In this document: one piece after another, positions 25,828-34,952 of the stretch
How the letters are laid out: the number at the start of each line of letters is the position of its first letter
Numbering within the stretch: position 1 is the first letter of the stretch
NCBI RefSeq assembly: GCF_027912495.1
Contig: NZ_CP115463.1
Span: 3,174,501 to 3,238,500 of the forward strand
Length of the DNA: 64,000 nt
Direction of reading: 5' to 3'
Origin: Caulobacter sp. NIBR1757
GTDB taxonomy: Bacteria > Pseudomonadota > Alphaproteobacteria > Caulobacterales > Caulobacteraceae
Position numbers and translations under genes: made by a program
The notes under the pieces: model-generated
What the model was told of the DNA's origin: nothing
The model's database searches: none
Seen by the model: only the letters and a program-made list of their open reading frames with translations

Positions 25828-27045
25828 ATGTCGGACGCCGCCCCCCCGCCCCAAAAGACGACCCAGGACAACCGGGCCCTGATCATCCTGCTGTCGGTGG
25901 TGTTCATCAACATCGCCGGCTTCGGGGTGGTCATCCCGCTGCTGCCCTTCTACGCCTCCAGCTTCGGGGCCCCGGCCTGGCAGGTGATCATCCTGTTTTC
26001 GGCCTACAGCCTCGGCAACTTCTTCGCTGAGCCGCTGTGGGGAAAGCTGTCGGACCGGATCGGCCGACGGCCGGTGCTGATGCTGACCATCTTCGGAAAC
26101 GCCCTGACCTATGTGCTGCTGGCCTTCGCCCCCGACCTGTGGATCGCCATGCTGATCCGCTTTGGCGGCGGCATCCTGACCGGCAACATCTCCACCATCC
26201 AGGGCTATCTGGCCGATGTCACCCCGCCGGAGAAGCGGGCCGGCCGCATGGGCTTCATAGCCGCCGCCTTCAGCCTGGGCTTCGTCACCGGCCCGGTGCT
26301 GGGCGGGCTGCTGGCCCATCCGGACCAGGGCACGGCCGGCTTTCGGCTGCCGCTGCTGATCGCGGCGGGCCTGGCCCTGACGGCCGGAATCGGCGTCACC
26401 CTGTTCGTGCGGGAGACCCGTCACGTTCACAAGGACGCCCCGCGCCGCGCCCGCTTCGAAGGCCTGACCGACGCCCTCGCCCATCCGGTCATCCGCCGGG
26501 TGCTGGTCGTCAGCCTGATCGCCATGGCCGGATTCGCCGGCATGGAGGCCACCTTCGGCCTGTGGGCCAAGCACCAGTTCAGCTGGGGCCCGCGCGAGAT
26601 CAGCTTCTGCTTCCTGGCCATCGGCGTCACCGCCGCCCTTGCCCAGAGCCTGCTGACCGGCTGGATGGCCCGCCGCATCGGCGAGGCGGCGACCCTGATG
26701 TGCGGCCTGTGCCTGATCGCGCTCGGCTTCGGCTTCCAGCCGCTGGTCGGCCAGAACTGGATGATCGCCGTGCTCGGCATGATCGTCGTGGCGCTCGGGC
26801 AGTCGCTGGCCTTTCCCAACATCGTGGCCATCATCTCCAAGTCGGCGCCGCACGACCGTCAGGGCGAGATGCTGGGCCTCAACACCGCCGCCGGGGCCCT
26901 GGCGCGCATCTTCGGCCCCTTGGTCGCCGCTCCGCTGTTCACCGGCATCGGCCCGAGCGCGCCGTTCGCGGTGGCGGCGGGACTGTGTCTGCCGGCCCTG
27001 TTCATGGCCTGGCGGGTGTCGAAGGCCGTGCGGCGGAGCGCCTGA
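25828..27045 (+). CDS. MFS drug-efflux-type transporter (TetA-like)
   Basis: A 405-residue, 12-helix major facilitator. Motif A is intact (GKLSDRIGRRPVL, residues ~72-84) and a motif-C-like GFVTGPVLGGLL is present in helix 5. The sequence FGVVIPLLPFYA at the N-terminus is typical of TetA/multidrug H+ antiporters. The substrate is unknown. It starts 72 bp after the PD-(D/E)XK-like gene and is convergent with the metal-sensor gene, with a 2-bp gap. Confidence 0.9.
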   Translation: MSDAAPPPQKTTQDNRALIILLSVVFINIAGFGVVIPLLPFYASSFGAPAWQVIILFSAYSLGNFFAEPLWGKLSDRIGRRPVLMLTIFGNALTYVLLAFAPDLWIAMLIRFGGGILTGNISTIQGYLADVTPPEKRAGRMGFIAAAFSLGFVTGPVLGGLLAHPDQGTAGFRLPLLIAAGLALTAGIGVTLFVRETRHVHKDAPRRARFEGLTDALAHPVIRRVLVVSLIAMAGFAGMEATFGLWAKHQFSWGPREISFCFLAIGVTAALAQSLLTGWMARRIGEAATLMCGLCLIALGFGFQPLVGQNWMIAVLGMIVVALGQSLAFPNIVAIISKSAPHDRQGEMLGLNTAAGALARIFGPLVAAPLFTGIGPSAPFAVAAGLCLPALFMAWRVSKAVRRSA

Positions 27046-27047
27046 CC

Positions 27048-27560
27048 CTACTTCTCCGGCGGCGGGATCGGCGCCCGTTCACCCCGCGCCGGCGGCTCAC
27101 GCAACTGGCCGGCCATGGCCCGGCGCAGGCCCTGGGCCAGCAGCTCGCGCTCGTCGGGCGTCAGGGTGGCGGCGAAGGCGAGGATCTTCGCCTCGACCTG
27201 GCTGCGGGCCTGGCCGTCGAGCTGGCGGGCCCGGTTCATCTTCTCGAGCACGGCCGCGGCGTTATAGTCGGGCGCTTCCATCGAGGCGATGGCCTCGCGG
27301 CGGATGGCCCGCGACTGGCGGATGGCGTCACGGGTTTCCAACCCGGCCTGGCGGAACATCTGGCGGAAGGCCCGGCGCTTGGGGAAGGGCAGCTCATCGG
27401 CGGCCCGCCACAGGGGCGTGCGGTTCTGACCCGCCGCCGCCACAGGCCGGGCCTCGGCGACGCGCCGCGCCACCACCACCCCGCCGACGATCAGTCCGGC
27501 CAGGAACAGGTTGATGGCCACCGAGACGACCAGGGCGACAATCAGGCCACGCGGCTTCAT
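27048..27560 (-). CDS. Periplasmic heavy-metal-sensor-like protein
   Basis: A 170-residue protein with an N-terminal membrane anchor (LIVALVVSVAINLFLAGLIV) and a helical, Arg-rich periplasmic domain of the CnrX/CpxP-like Metal_resist group (PFPKRRAFRQMFRQAGLETR; TLTPDERELLAQGL). Such proteins sense metal or stress and control an ECF sigma through an anti-sigma factor. It overlaps the anti-sigma gene by 4 bp and completes a sigma/anti-sigma/sensor operon. The actual signal is unknown. Confidence 0.78.
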   Translation of the reverse strand: MKPRGLIVALVVSVAINLFLAGLIVGGVVVARRVAEARPVAAAGQNRTPLWRAADELPFPKRRAFRQMFRQAGLETRDAIRQSRAIRREAIASMEAPDYNAAAVLEKMNRARQLDGQARSQVEAKILAFAATLTPDERELLAQGLRRAMAGQLREPPARGERAPIPPPEK

Positions 27561-27985
27561 GACTGGCTCTCCGTATCGGGCAGCACGATCCAGTCGTCAT
27601 CGCTGGACGCCGAGATCACGGCCTCGTCGGAGGCTTCGGCCGGCGCCGTACCGACCTGAGTGCCGATCATCACCCCGGCCGCACTGGCCGCCGCCAGGGC
27701 CGCTCCGACCCCCGCGCCGGTCAGCCAGCGGCGCAGGCTCCAGCCCGCTTTTCCCCGAGGCGCGGCGGCGAGGATGCGATCCCGCAAGGCCATCGAGGGC
27801 TGCGGCGGCCGCAGGACGTCGAGCGCCTCGTCCAGCGCCAGGGCGTCCGTCAACACGGCCTGCGCCGCCTCCGGCGCCTGCGCCAGCCAGGCGTAGGCGG
27901 CGTCCTGCACCTCGGCCGGCCAGCGGGCGATCACGCCGCCATGGGCGTCGGCGAGGGCCTCGAAGCGTTGCGCGTCCATCATCAT
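27557..27985 (-). CDS. Anti-sigma factor, single-pass membrane protein
   Basis: 142 residues. The N-terminal ~90-residue cytoplasmic part (FEALADAHGGVIARWPAEVQ) looks like an anti-sigma domain. It is followed by one membrane helix (GAGVGAALAAASAAGVMIGT) and a short acidic periplasmic tail with DDDWIVLPD. It starts 1 bp after the ECF sigma stop and overlaps the sensor gene, the classic arrangement for regulated release of the sigma factor. No zinc-binding HxxxCxxC motif is seen. Confidence 0.78.
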   Translation of the reverse strand: MMMDAQRFEALADAHGGVIARWPAEVQDAAYAWLAQAPEAAQAVLTDALALDEALDVLRPPQPSMALRDRILAAAPRGKAGWSLRRWLTGAGVGAALAAASAAGVMIGTQVGTAPAEASDEAVISASSDDDWIVLPDTESQS

Positions 27986-27986
27986 C

Positions 27987-28535
27987 TCATTCTCTCAGGT
28001 CGGCGAGGGCGGCGCGCAAGGCCCGGCGCCCCCGGGACAGCAGACTTTCCAGGGCCTCGACGCTGATCCCCATCAGCGAGGCGGCCTCGATATTCCCCAG
28101 GTCCTGGTAGTGGCAGAGCACCACCGCTTCCCGCTGCCGGTCCGGCAGGGCTGCCAGGGCGGCGGAGACCCGCAGTCCCGTGTCGGCGGCCAGCAGGCCC
28201 CGATCGGGGGCCGGACCGGTGTCGACCTGCTCGGGAGGCTCGGCCATCAGGTGCTCGCGCCGGCGGCGCAGGCGGTCGTAGCAGAGGTTCAGCGCCACCC
28301 GGTGCAGCCAGGTGTCGAACTTCGCCGCCCCCGGCGTCCAGCCTGCCGCCTGTTTCCAGGCCCGCAGGAAGACCTCCTGGGCCACATCCTCGGCCTCGGC
28401 GGCGTCGTTCAGCATCCGCTGGGCCAGCTGCAGCATGCGCGGCAACTTGCGGGCGACAAGGGACTGGACCGCGGCCTGATCGCCGCGGCCGATGCGCGCT
28501 ACAAGCGCCTCGTCCGGATCGCCCTTGAGGGTCAA
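27987..28535 (-). CDS. ECF RNA polymerase sigma factor
   Basis: 182 residues. Region 2 is clear (AEDVAQEVFLRAWKQAAGW; FDTWLHRVALNLCYDRLRRR), as is region 4 (LPDRQREAVVLCHYQDLGNI, GISVEALESLLSRGRRAL). It is the first gene of the sigma/anti-sigma/sensor operon and presumably autoregulated. An EF-hand protein gene lies 50 bp upstream on the same strand and may belong to the regulon. Confidence 0.92.
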   Translation of the reverse strand: MTLKGDPDEALVARIGRGDQAAVQSLVARKLPRMLQLAQRMLNDAAEAEDVAQEVFLRAWKQAAGWTPGAAKFDTWLHRVALNLCYDRLRRRREHLMAEPPEQVDTGPAPDRGLLAADTGLRVSAALAALPDRQREAVVLCHYQDLGNIEAASLMGISVEALESLLSRGRRALRAALADLRE

Positions 28536-28585
28536 ATGGGACTCCCGTCGGCGACCGGACGCCGGCCGCCTCGGGGACTATAGCG

Positions 28586-29029
28586 TTAGCGGCCGCCACC
28601 CATCATGCCTTGTCCGGCCGATTGACGTTCGGCGGCGCTCAGCACGCCATCGCCGTCGGCGTCCATGCGGCCGAAACGGCGCTCGGCCATCTTGCCCAGC
28701 TCGGCCTTGTCCAGCGATCCGTCGCCATTGCTGTCCAGCATGCCGAACATCCGGCTGCCATCGCCGCCCTTGCCTTTCATTTCCTTGCCCTTGCCCTCGG
28801 CGCGGGCCTTGCGGGCGGCCATGCCGGTCTGGAACTCGGCCTTGGAGACCTTGCCGTCGCCGTTGGTGTCCATGCGCAGCATCTGGGCGGTGCGGCTGGT
28901 CTTGAATTCGGCCAGGCTGACCTTGCCGTCGCCGTTGGCGTCGGGGCGGGCCTTGCCGGGCGCGGGCTGGGCGCAGGCGGCCCCGGCGGTCAGGGCGAGC
29001 AGCGCGCCGGCGATCAGGTAGGCTTTCAT
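28586..29029 (-). CDS. Secreted four-EF-hand calcium-binding protein
   Basis: 147 residues with a Sec signal (MKAYLIAGALLALTAGAACA) and four EF-hand loops starting near D30 (DANGDGKVS), D54 (DTNGDGKVS), D99 (DSNGDGSLD) and D123 (DADGDGVLS). Between loops 2 and 3 is a Lys/Gly-rich linker. The start at 29029 has an AAGGAG ribosome site and begins the signal peptide. It probably binds Ca2+ in the periplasm. It could act as a metal buffer for the adjacent ECF/metal-sensor operon; that is inference from context. Confidence 0.9.
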   Translation of the reverse strand: MKAYLIAGALLALTAGAACAQPAPGKARPDANGDGKVSLAEFKTSRTAQMLRMDTNGDGKVSKAEFQTGMAARKARAEGKGKEMKGKGGDGSRMFGMLDSNGDGSLDKAELGKMAERRFGRMDADGDGVLSAAERQSAGQGMMGGGR

Positions 29030-29336
29030 CAACGGGTATCTCCTTGTGTACGGCCCCGCAGCTTCAACGGCGGGGACAAGGGGTTCCGTCGCCGGAGCGA
29101 TTATCGAAGCGGCGCCCATTATACCCGACCCACAAAAAAGGCGCTGCCCTTCGAAACCGGGCGAAAGTCGGCGAAACGCCAAGGCCCGTAGGCTTTTGCG
29201 TGGGCGGAGGGGGCGAGGATGTGGGCTGGAGCGTAGGCCGGGACGTAGGTTGGTGCGCGGGGTTTGTGGGTCGAAAACGCGTCCTGGCGACCTACGGGCC
29301 TGGACAGGCGCCCGGCGAGGCGCCGAAAAGTCGATG

Positions 29337-29354
29337 AATATGTCTAGACATATT
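29337..29354. repeat. 18-bp palindrome, copy 2 of 3
   Basis: AATATGTCTAGACATATT, identical to the cores at 2758 and 48035. Here the left flank keeps the ATG extension but the right flank does not. It lies 28 bp from the glnE stop, in the 353-bp gap between glnE and the EF-hand gene. The remainder of the gap (29030-29336) holds the EF-hand gene's upstream region and a G-rich stretch near 29200-29270, and nothing else recognisable. Confidence 0.9.
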
Positions 29355-29382
29355 GGTCAAGCCTTTGACAAGACAGTCTTTT

Positions 29383-32268
29383 TCAGCGAACCAACTGGTC
29401 ATAGGCGGCTCTTGCCGCGAGGCGTCCCTTGGCCAGGGCGGCCTTCAAGGCCTTGAAGTCCTTCACCCCGCCGGCCCGAGCCAGCAGGGCCTTGAGGGCC
29501 TTGGGCTCGCCGTCGGGATCGGCCGCGTCGTCGAGCGCCACCTTGAGCAGCTGGCTGAGATCCTGCTGCATCCGCCAGGCCCCCTCCAGCACCCGCACGG
29601 CCTCGGGATCGGCCATCCTGGCCTCGGCCAGGGCGGTCAGGGCGTCGCCGGTGTTCTGGCGCAGCGGCCCGCCGTCGGCGGCGCAGGCCAGCTGCAGGAA
29701 CTGGGCGGCGAACTCGATATCGACCAGGCCGCCCGGCGACAGCTTGAGGTCCCACGGACCGGACGGCGGCCGCTCGTCCTCCATCAGCTGGCGCATCTCG
29801 CGAACGTCGGCGGCGGTCCTGGCCCGGTCGCGGGACCGGCGCAGGGCCGCGTCGATAGCCGCCTGGCAGGCGGCGGCGAAGGCCGGGCTGCTGGCCCAGG
29901 CGACGCGGGCGCGGGTCAGGGCCAGCATTTCCCAGGTCTCGGCCTCGCGGTCGTAGTAGGCTTCGAAGGCCTTCATGCTGACCGCCACGGGGCCCTTGCT
30001 GCCGGTCGGGCGCAGCTGCATGTCGACCTCGTAGAGGCCGCCCTCGCCGGTCGGCGCCGACAGGGCCGCGATCAGCCGCTGAGTGAAGCGGCCGTAGAAG
30101 GTCTCCGCCCCCCAGCCGCGTCCCTCAGACATCGCGGCCGGATCGGACGAGCGGTAGAGGGTCATCAGGTCGAGGTCGGAGCGGGCGGTCATCTCGCGCC
30201 CGCCGCATTTGCCGAGCGCGATGACCGCCACCTCGCCGGCGAAGGCGCCGCCCTGCCGAACGGTTTCGGCCAGGGCCGCCGGGGCCAGGCCGGCGATGCA
30301 GAGGTCGGCGAGGTCGGCGAAGGCGCCGCCGGCGTCGGCCGCGCTGGCCGTGCCGCCGATCACCTGCACCCCGATGCGGAAGGCCTGTTCGCGGTGCACG
30401 CGCCGGGCCGCGTCCATGGCCGCCTCGAAGCCATCGGCAGCCGCCAGGGCCTGGTCGAAGGCCGCCGCCCCCTGCCCTGTCTCGAACGGGGCGAAGAAGG
30501 CCGGGTCGAGCAGGGCGTCCAGCGCCGCCGGCCGCCGGGCCAGGGTGCGGGCCAGCTCCGGCGCGAAGGCCATGACCTGAACCACCAGCTCGAACAGTTT
30601 CGGCTGGGCCAGGAACAGCGACTGCACCTGCACCCCCGACCCCAGCCGTTCGAAGAAATCCCCGAAGCGGCGGAAGGCGGCGTTGGGTGCGCCGGTGGCG
30701 TGGGCGGCGTCGAGCAGGCGGGGGGCCAGCCGGGTGAACAGCTCCCGGCCCCGCTCGGTGCGGGTGGCGTTGATGCGGCCGTGGTGCCAGCCGCGAATGG
30801 CGCCGGACACTGCGGGCGGGTCGTCGAAGCCCATGCGCTTGAGGGTGGCCAGGGTCTCCGGGTCGTCCTCGACGCCGGTGAAGATCAGGCTGCCGAAGCG
30901 GGAGCTCAGCTCCTCCTCGCCCTTGAACAGCTCGCCATAGGTGGCGTTGACGCCCTTGAGGATTTTGCCGACCGCAGCGTCGAAGCGCTTCAGATTGGAG
31001 TGCCCCCACAGGGCCGCCACCCGCTTGCGGTCGGCGTCGGCCTCCGGCAGCCGGTGGGTCTGGTCGTCGGCCAGCATCTGCACGCGGTGCTCGAGGGCCC
31101 GCAGCTGGACATAGGCCTCGCGCATCAGCCGGGCGGCGTCCGGGGTGACATGGCCGGACTGTTCGAGGGCGGCGAGGGAGTCCAGGGTCCGCGGCGAGCG
31201 CAGCGCCGCCTGGCGTCCGCCGAGGATCAGCTGCTGGGTCTGGACGTAGAACTCCACCTCGCGGATGCCGCCCCGCCCCAGCTTGAGGTCGGCCCCGGCC
31301 GCCGTCACCCGGTCATCGACCTTGTGGGCGTGGATCTGGCGCTTGATCGAATGGATGTCGGCGATGGCCGCGAAGTCGAGGTTGCGCCGCCAGATGAAGG
31401 GCGACAGCTCGCCGAGGAAATCCCGGCCGGCCAGTCTGTCGCCGGCCGCGACCCGGGCCTTGATGAAGGCCGCCCGCTCCCAGTTCTGGCCGACGCTCTC
31501 ATAGTAGGCGAAGGCGGCCGGCACCGGCATGGCCGGCGGCGTCGAGGAGGGATCGGGACGAAGCCGCAGATCGACCCGGAAGACATAGCCGTCGGCGGTG
31601 CGGTCCTGCAGCATGCGGGCGACGCCGTGGGTCAGGCGCACGGCCACATCCTGCGGCTCGGCCCCCTCGGCCACCGGCATCAGGTCCGGCTCGTAGAAGA
31701 CCGAGATGTCGATGTCGCTGCTGTAGTTGAGCTCGAACGCCCCATGCTTGCCCATGGCCAGGCAGAAGAGGCCGGGGACGGGACCGCGCGCCGTATCGGC
31801 CGGCGCGGTGAGCCGGCCGCGATCGATCTCGGCCCGCGCCGCCTGCACCAGCGCCGCCTCCAGGGCCGCGTCGGCGAACCGCGAGAGGGCGCCGGTGACC
31901 TGGTCGAGGTCCCAGACGCCGCCCAGGTCGCTGAGCGCGCAGAGTAGATGCAGGTCGGCCTTCAGCTGCCGCAGACGCTTGGCGGCCGTAGCGTTTTCCG
32001 GCTCGTCGGCCTGGGCTCGGGCCGCGTCCAGCAGGGCTTCGAGCCGTTCGTCAGGATCGCTGTCGAGGGTCGCCGCCAGCGAGGCCGGCCGTCGCCGCAT
32101 CAGGCTCGACAGATAGGGGGAGGCCCCGAGAACCGGGGCCAGGGCATCCCAAACGGCGTCCAGGGCGCCCGCGCCCAGCTCGTTCTCGACAATTTCCCGG
32201 GTCCGCTCGGCGTGCTTCTTGTCGAGCACCGGTCCGCAGGGGACCAGCCTCGGGCCCAAGCCGGTCAT
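29383..32268 (-). CDS. glnE: Bifunctional glutamine synthetase adenylyltransferase/deadenylase
   Basis: A 961-residue enzyme that adds AMP to, or removes it from, glutamine synthetase in response to nitrogen status through PII. Two nucleotidyltransferase domains are visible. The N-terminal one has GKHGAFELNYSSDIDISVFY and the C-terminal one GKCGGREMTARSDLDLMTLY, each with the paired catalytic Asp. A GlnD/PII-type helical domain follows each. Its ATG overlaps the stop of the upstream kinase gene by 4 bp. Confidence 0.97.
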   Translation of the reverse strand: MTGLGPRLVPCGPVLDKKHAERTREIVENELGAGALDAVWDALAPVLGASPYLSSLMRRRPASLAATLDSDPDERLEALLDAARAQADEPENATAAKRLRQLKADLHLLCALSDLGGVWDLDQVTGALSRFADAALEAALVQAARAEIDRGRLTAPADTARGPVPGLFCLAMGKHGAFELNYSSDIDISVFYEPDLMPVAEGAEPQDVAVRLTHGVARMLQDRTADGYVFRVDLRLRPDPSSTPPAMPVPAAFAYYESVGQNWERAAFIKARVAAGDRLAGRDFLGELSPFIWRRNLDFAAIADIHSIKRQIHAHKVDDRVTAAGADLKLGRGGIREVEFYVQTQQLILGGRQAALRSPRTLDSLAALEQSGHVTPDAARLMREAYVQLRALEHRVQMLADDQTHRLPEADADRKRVAALWGHSNLKRFDAAVGKILKGVNATYGELFKGEEELSSRFGSLIFTGVEDDPETLATLKRMGFDDPPAVSGAIRGWHHGRINATRTERGRELFTRLAPRLLDAAHATGAPNAAFRRFGDFFERLGSGVQVQSLFLAQPKLFELVVQVMAFAPELARTLARRPAALDALLDPAFFAPFETGQGAAAFDQALAAADGFEAAMDAARRVHREQAFRIGVQVIGGTASAADAGGAFADLADLCIAGLAPAALAETVRQGGAFAGEVAVIALGKCGGREMTARSDLDLMTLYRSSDPAAMSEGRGWGAETFYGRFTQRLIAALSAPTGEGGLYEVDMQLRPTGSKGPVAVSMKAFEAYYDREAETWEMLALTRARVAWASSPAFAAACQAAIDAALRRSRDRARTAADVREMRQLMEDERPPSGPWDLKLSPGGLVDIEFAAQFLQLACAADGGPLRQNTGDALTALAEARMADPEAVRVLEGAWRMQQDLSQLLKVALDDAADPDGEPKALKALLARAGGVKDFKALKAALAKGRLAARAAYDQLVR

Positions 32269-33671
32269 TCGGGCCTCGGCAGCACCAACGCCACCCGCAG
32301 CCCGGGGCCAGAGCCATCGACAGCGCCGGGCCCTTCCGACAGCTCCAGCCGCCCGCCGTGCGCCTCGGCGACCGCGGCGACCAGCGACAGGCCAAGGCCG
32401 GAGCCGGGCTCGGTGCGGCTGTTCTCCAGGCGCACGAAGCGCTGCACGACGCGGGCGCGGTCTTCCTCCGGTACGCCGGGGCCGGTGTCGGTGACCGAGA
32501 ACTCGACCTCGCCGGACGACCGCCGGCGGACCCGCAGCATCACCGCCCCGCCCTCGGGCGTATATTTGATGGCGTTGTCGAGCAGGTTGGCGATGGCTTG
32601 GGTGAGGATTTCCTTGGCCCCGTTGACGGTCAGGCGGGGGGTCAGCTCGGCCTTGAAGTCGAGGCCCTTGTCCTCGCAGACCGCCTCGTAGAGTTCGGCG
32701 ATGTTGGAGGCCAGTTCGCCCGGATCGAAGGGCTTGGGATCGGGCACCCGGCCGGCCGCCTGCAGCCGGGCGATGGCCAGCACGGCGTTGAAGGTGCTGA
32801 GCACATTGTCGGCGTCGATCAGGGCCTGTTCCATCGCCTGCAGGGGATCGCCCTTGCCGTTCTCGATCTCGATCAGACTGGCTTCCAGCCGGGCGCGCAG
32901 GCGGGTCAGGGGCGAGCGCAGGTCGTGGGCGATGGCGTCGCCGGCGTGGCGCAGGCCGCCCATCGACTGCTCCAGCCGATCAAGCATGTCGTTCAGCCCC
33001 TCAGCCAGTTCGTCATACTCGTCGCGCACGCCGCGCACCCGCACCCGGGCTCGCAGATCGCCGCCACGCACCGCCGCCACTGCCTCGGTCAGGCCCTGCA
33101 TGTGGCGGGCGACGTTGCGGCTGACCAGGATGCCGCCGGCCATGCCCAGAATGATGATCAGCGCGCCGGCGCCCCACAGCGCCCGGGCAATGCCGACGAC
33201 GAAGGCCTCGCTCTCGCTGACGTCGGCCCCGACGAAGAGGATCTCGCCGCCCTCCAGCCGTTCCTGCATGCCCCGCGCCGGCTTGCGGATTTCGCCGCCG
33301 TCCATGTCGGTGTCGGTGAGGGTGAACCGGGCCCAGTTCTCGCCGTCGTCGGTCTCGTCGATCGGCGAGACAGGGATGGTGCCGCTGATCTTCTTCCCGT
33401 CCTTGTCCATCAGCAGATAGAGGAAGGGCTTCTCGCTGGCCGAGCGTTCGATGATGGCGGTGTTCAGGCCGGCGACCCCGCCCTGACGATAGGTGGCCTC
33501 CAGCGAGTTCATCTCGCGGGTGATCTCGTTGTCGGCCCGCCGGCTGACCTCGCCGGCCGTGGCCACATAGATGTAGCCGAGGAACGCCGCCGCGGCCCCG
33601 GCGAACAGGGCCAGGAACAGCAAGGTCAGCCGGAAGGTGGTGGTGCGGACGAAGCGGGGGAGTTTCATCAT
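32265..33671 (-). CDS. Sensor histidine kinase (HAMP-HisKA-HATPase)
   Basis: 468 residues. It has a membrane helix at ~14-36, a periplasmic sensor region, and a second helix near 165-190 followed by HAMP. A phospho-accepting His in IAHDLRSPLTRLR, an N box NLLDNAIKYTPEGG and G boxes DTGPGVP and GSGLGLSLV complete it. It is the expected partner of the regulator at 34223-34894, but a toxin-antitoxin pair separates the two genes. Its ATG overlaps the toxin stop by 4 bp, and its own stop overlaps the glnE start, so translation of all is coupled. The signal is unknown. Confidence 0.93.
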   Translation of the reverse strand: MMKLPRFVRTTTFRLTLLFLALFAGAAAAFLGYIYVATAGEVSRRADNEITREMNSLEATYRQGGVAGLNTAIIERSASEKPFLYLLMDKDGKKISGTIPVSPIDETDDGENWARFTLTDTDMDGGEIRKPARGMQERLEGGEILFVGADVSESEAFVVGIARALWGAGALIIILGMAGGILVSRNVARHMQGLTEAVAAVRGGDLRARVRVRGVRDEYDELAEGLNDMLDRLEQSMGGLRHAGDAIAHDLRSPLTRLRARLEASLIEIENGKGDPLQAMEQALIDADNVLSTFNAVLAIARLQAAGRVPDPKPFDPGELASNIAELYEAVCEDKGLDFKAELTPRLTVNGAKEILTQAIANLLDNAIKYTPEGGAVMLRVRRRSSGEVEFSVTDTGPGVPEEDRARVVQRFVRLENSRTEPGSGLGLSLVAAVAEAHGGRLELSEGPGAVDGSGPGLRVALVLPRPE

Positions 33672-33979
33672 TGGTCGGTCTTCCCCAGCACCGTCGGCAG
33701 ATCGCGGCGGCCATCCACAACCCGCAGGATCCGGACTCCCGATCGGCCGACCAGGGCTTCATACAGGATGATCCAGGGCGGCTCCGACGCACCGAGCAGG
33801 CCGCCGGCCATATCCCGACGCCGGCCGATACCAGGAAACTCGGCGATCATCTGAAATTTCGCCTCCAAGCGCCGGATCACCTTGATCGCGCGCGCCTCAC
33901 TGGCCTCGCGCGCGATCCACAGGAATATCTCGTCGAGATCGCGACCGGCTTCGGGCGACCGCACATGGATAGCCCCCAC
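33668..33979 (-). CDS. parE: ParE/RelE-family toxin
   Basis: 103 residues matching the ParE toxin fold: DLDEIFLWIAREASEARAIK, then EFPGIGRRRDM and the C-terminal WIILYEALVGRSGVRILRVV-DGRRD core. ParE proteins poison DNA gyrase; some relatives are mRNA endonucleases. The antitoxin gene lies 11 bp upstream. The gene is wedged inside a two-component/glnE operon and overlaps the kinase start by 4 bp, so it cannot be lost without disturbing kinase expression. Confidence 0.9.
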   Translation of the reverse strand: MGAIHVRSPEAGRDLDEIFLWIAREASEARAIKVIRRLEAKFQMIAEFPGIGRRRDMAGGLLGASEPPWIILYEALVGRSGVRILRVVDGRRDLPTVLGKTDQ

Positions 33980-33990
33980 CGCAGACCTCG

Positions 33991-34203
33991 CTAGCGTTCC
34001 GCAGCCAGCCGCGCGCGGCCTTCCGCGATAATCTGGTCAACCGTCCGGATGTCCTGCTCGCCGCGATCCAGGGATGCACGCGCTTCGCCGACCATCCGTT
34101 CCAACGCCTCGCGATTGCGCGCGATGAAGGCGTCTTCCCAGTCTTCGAATGGCTTGCCGTCCTCGGCCATGCCGCCCTCGGGATGTTCAGGATCGGATGT
34201 CAT
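33991..34203 (-). CDS. Antitoxin of the ParDE-like pair
   Basis: A 70-residue acidic protein. Its C-terminal half (ALERMVGEARASLDRGEQDI) resembles the toxin-wrapping region of ParD-type antitoxins. The N-terminal part (EDWEDAFIARNREAL) may hold a small DNA-binding/dimerisation unit. It precedes parE by 11 bp, the usual antitoxin-first order, and follows the response-regulator gene by 19 bp. Confidence 0.82.
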   Translation of the reverse strand: MTSDPEHPEGGMAEDGKPFEDWEDAFIARNREALERMVGEARASLDRGEQDIRTVDQIIAEGRARLAAER

Positions 34204-34222
34204 CTCGCCATCCTACCACAGT

Positions 34223-34894
34223 CTACGGGTCGAGCCGGTATCCGGCCCCGCGCACCGTCTGCAGCATCGCCCGGTCGAAGCCCTTGTCGATCTTCGAGCG
34301 CAGGCGGGAGATGTGGACGTCGATGACGTTGGTCTGGGGGTCGAAGTGGTATTCCCAGACCTTTTCCAGCAGCATGGTGCGGGTCACCGACTGGCCGGCG
34401 TGGCGCATCAGGAATTCCAGCAGCTGGAACTCGCGCGGCTGCAGATCGACGTCCTTGCCGGCCCGGTGAACCTCGCGGGTCAGCAGGTTCATCTCCAGAT
34501 CGCCGACCTTCAGCGTCGTTGAGACCGCGCCCGTCTCGCGACGGCGCGACAGGGCCTCGACCCGGGCGATCAACTCGGCGAAGGCGTAGGGCTTGACCAG
34601 GTAGTCGTCGGCGCCGGCCTTGAGGCCGACGACGCGGTCGTCGATCTCGCCCATGGCCGAGAGGAACAGCACCGGGGTGGCGTCACCCTCGCGGCGCAGG
34701 GTCTCGACGACGCTGACGCCGTCGCGGCGCGGCATCATCCGGTCGACGATGAGAACGTTGTACTCACCGGCCCGGGCGGCCTCGAGGCCGTACTCGCCGT
34801 CCGAGGCATGCTCGCATTCGAAGCCGGCCTCCGACAGGCCACGCTTCATGGCCTCGGCCGCTTCGATATCATCTTCGATGATCAGAATACGCAT
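34223..34894 (-). CDS. OmpR-family response regulator
   Basis: 223 residues: a receiver domain with acidic pocket EDD (residues 7-9), phospho-acceptor Asp in LIVDRMMPRRDG, Thr/Ser switch LFLSAMGE and Lys in DDYLVKPYAF. A winged-helix DNA-binding domain follows (LQPREFQLLEFLMRHAGQSV; VIDVHISRLRSKID). It is the cognate partner of the kinase at 32265-33671. A GC-rich hairpin separates it from degP upstream. Confidence 0.95.
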   Translation of the reverse strand: MRILIIEDDIEAAEAMKRGLSEAGFECEHASDGEYGLEAARAGEYNVLIVDRMMPRRDGVSVVETLRREGDATPVLFLSAMGEIDDRVVGLKAGADDYLVKPYAFAELIARVEALSRRRETGAVSTTLKVGDLEMNLLTREVHRAGKDVDLQPREFQLLEFLMRHAGQSVTRTMLLEKVWEYHFDPQTNVIDVHISRLRSKIDKGFDRAMLQTVRGAGYRLDP

Positions 34895-34918
34895 GGCGCC
34901 GCCCCAGCAGAAGATCGA

Positions 34919-34943
34919 GGGCGGCCCCGACTCAGGGCCGCCC
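34919..34943 (-). terminator. GC-rich hairpin after degP
   Basis: A 9-bp perfect stem (GGGCGGCCC / GGGCCGCCC, 7-nt loop) just downstream of the degP stop and before the response-regulator gene. There is no clean U-run, so termination may be partial. Confidence 0.45.
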
Positions 34944-34952
34944 CCTCCTAGA

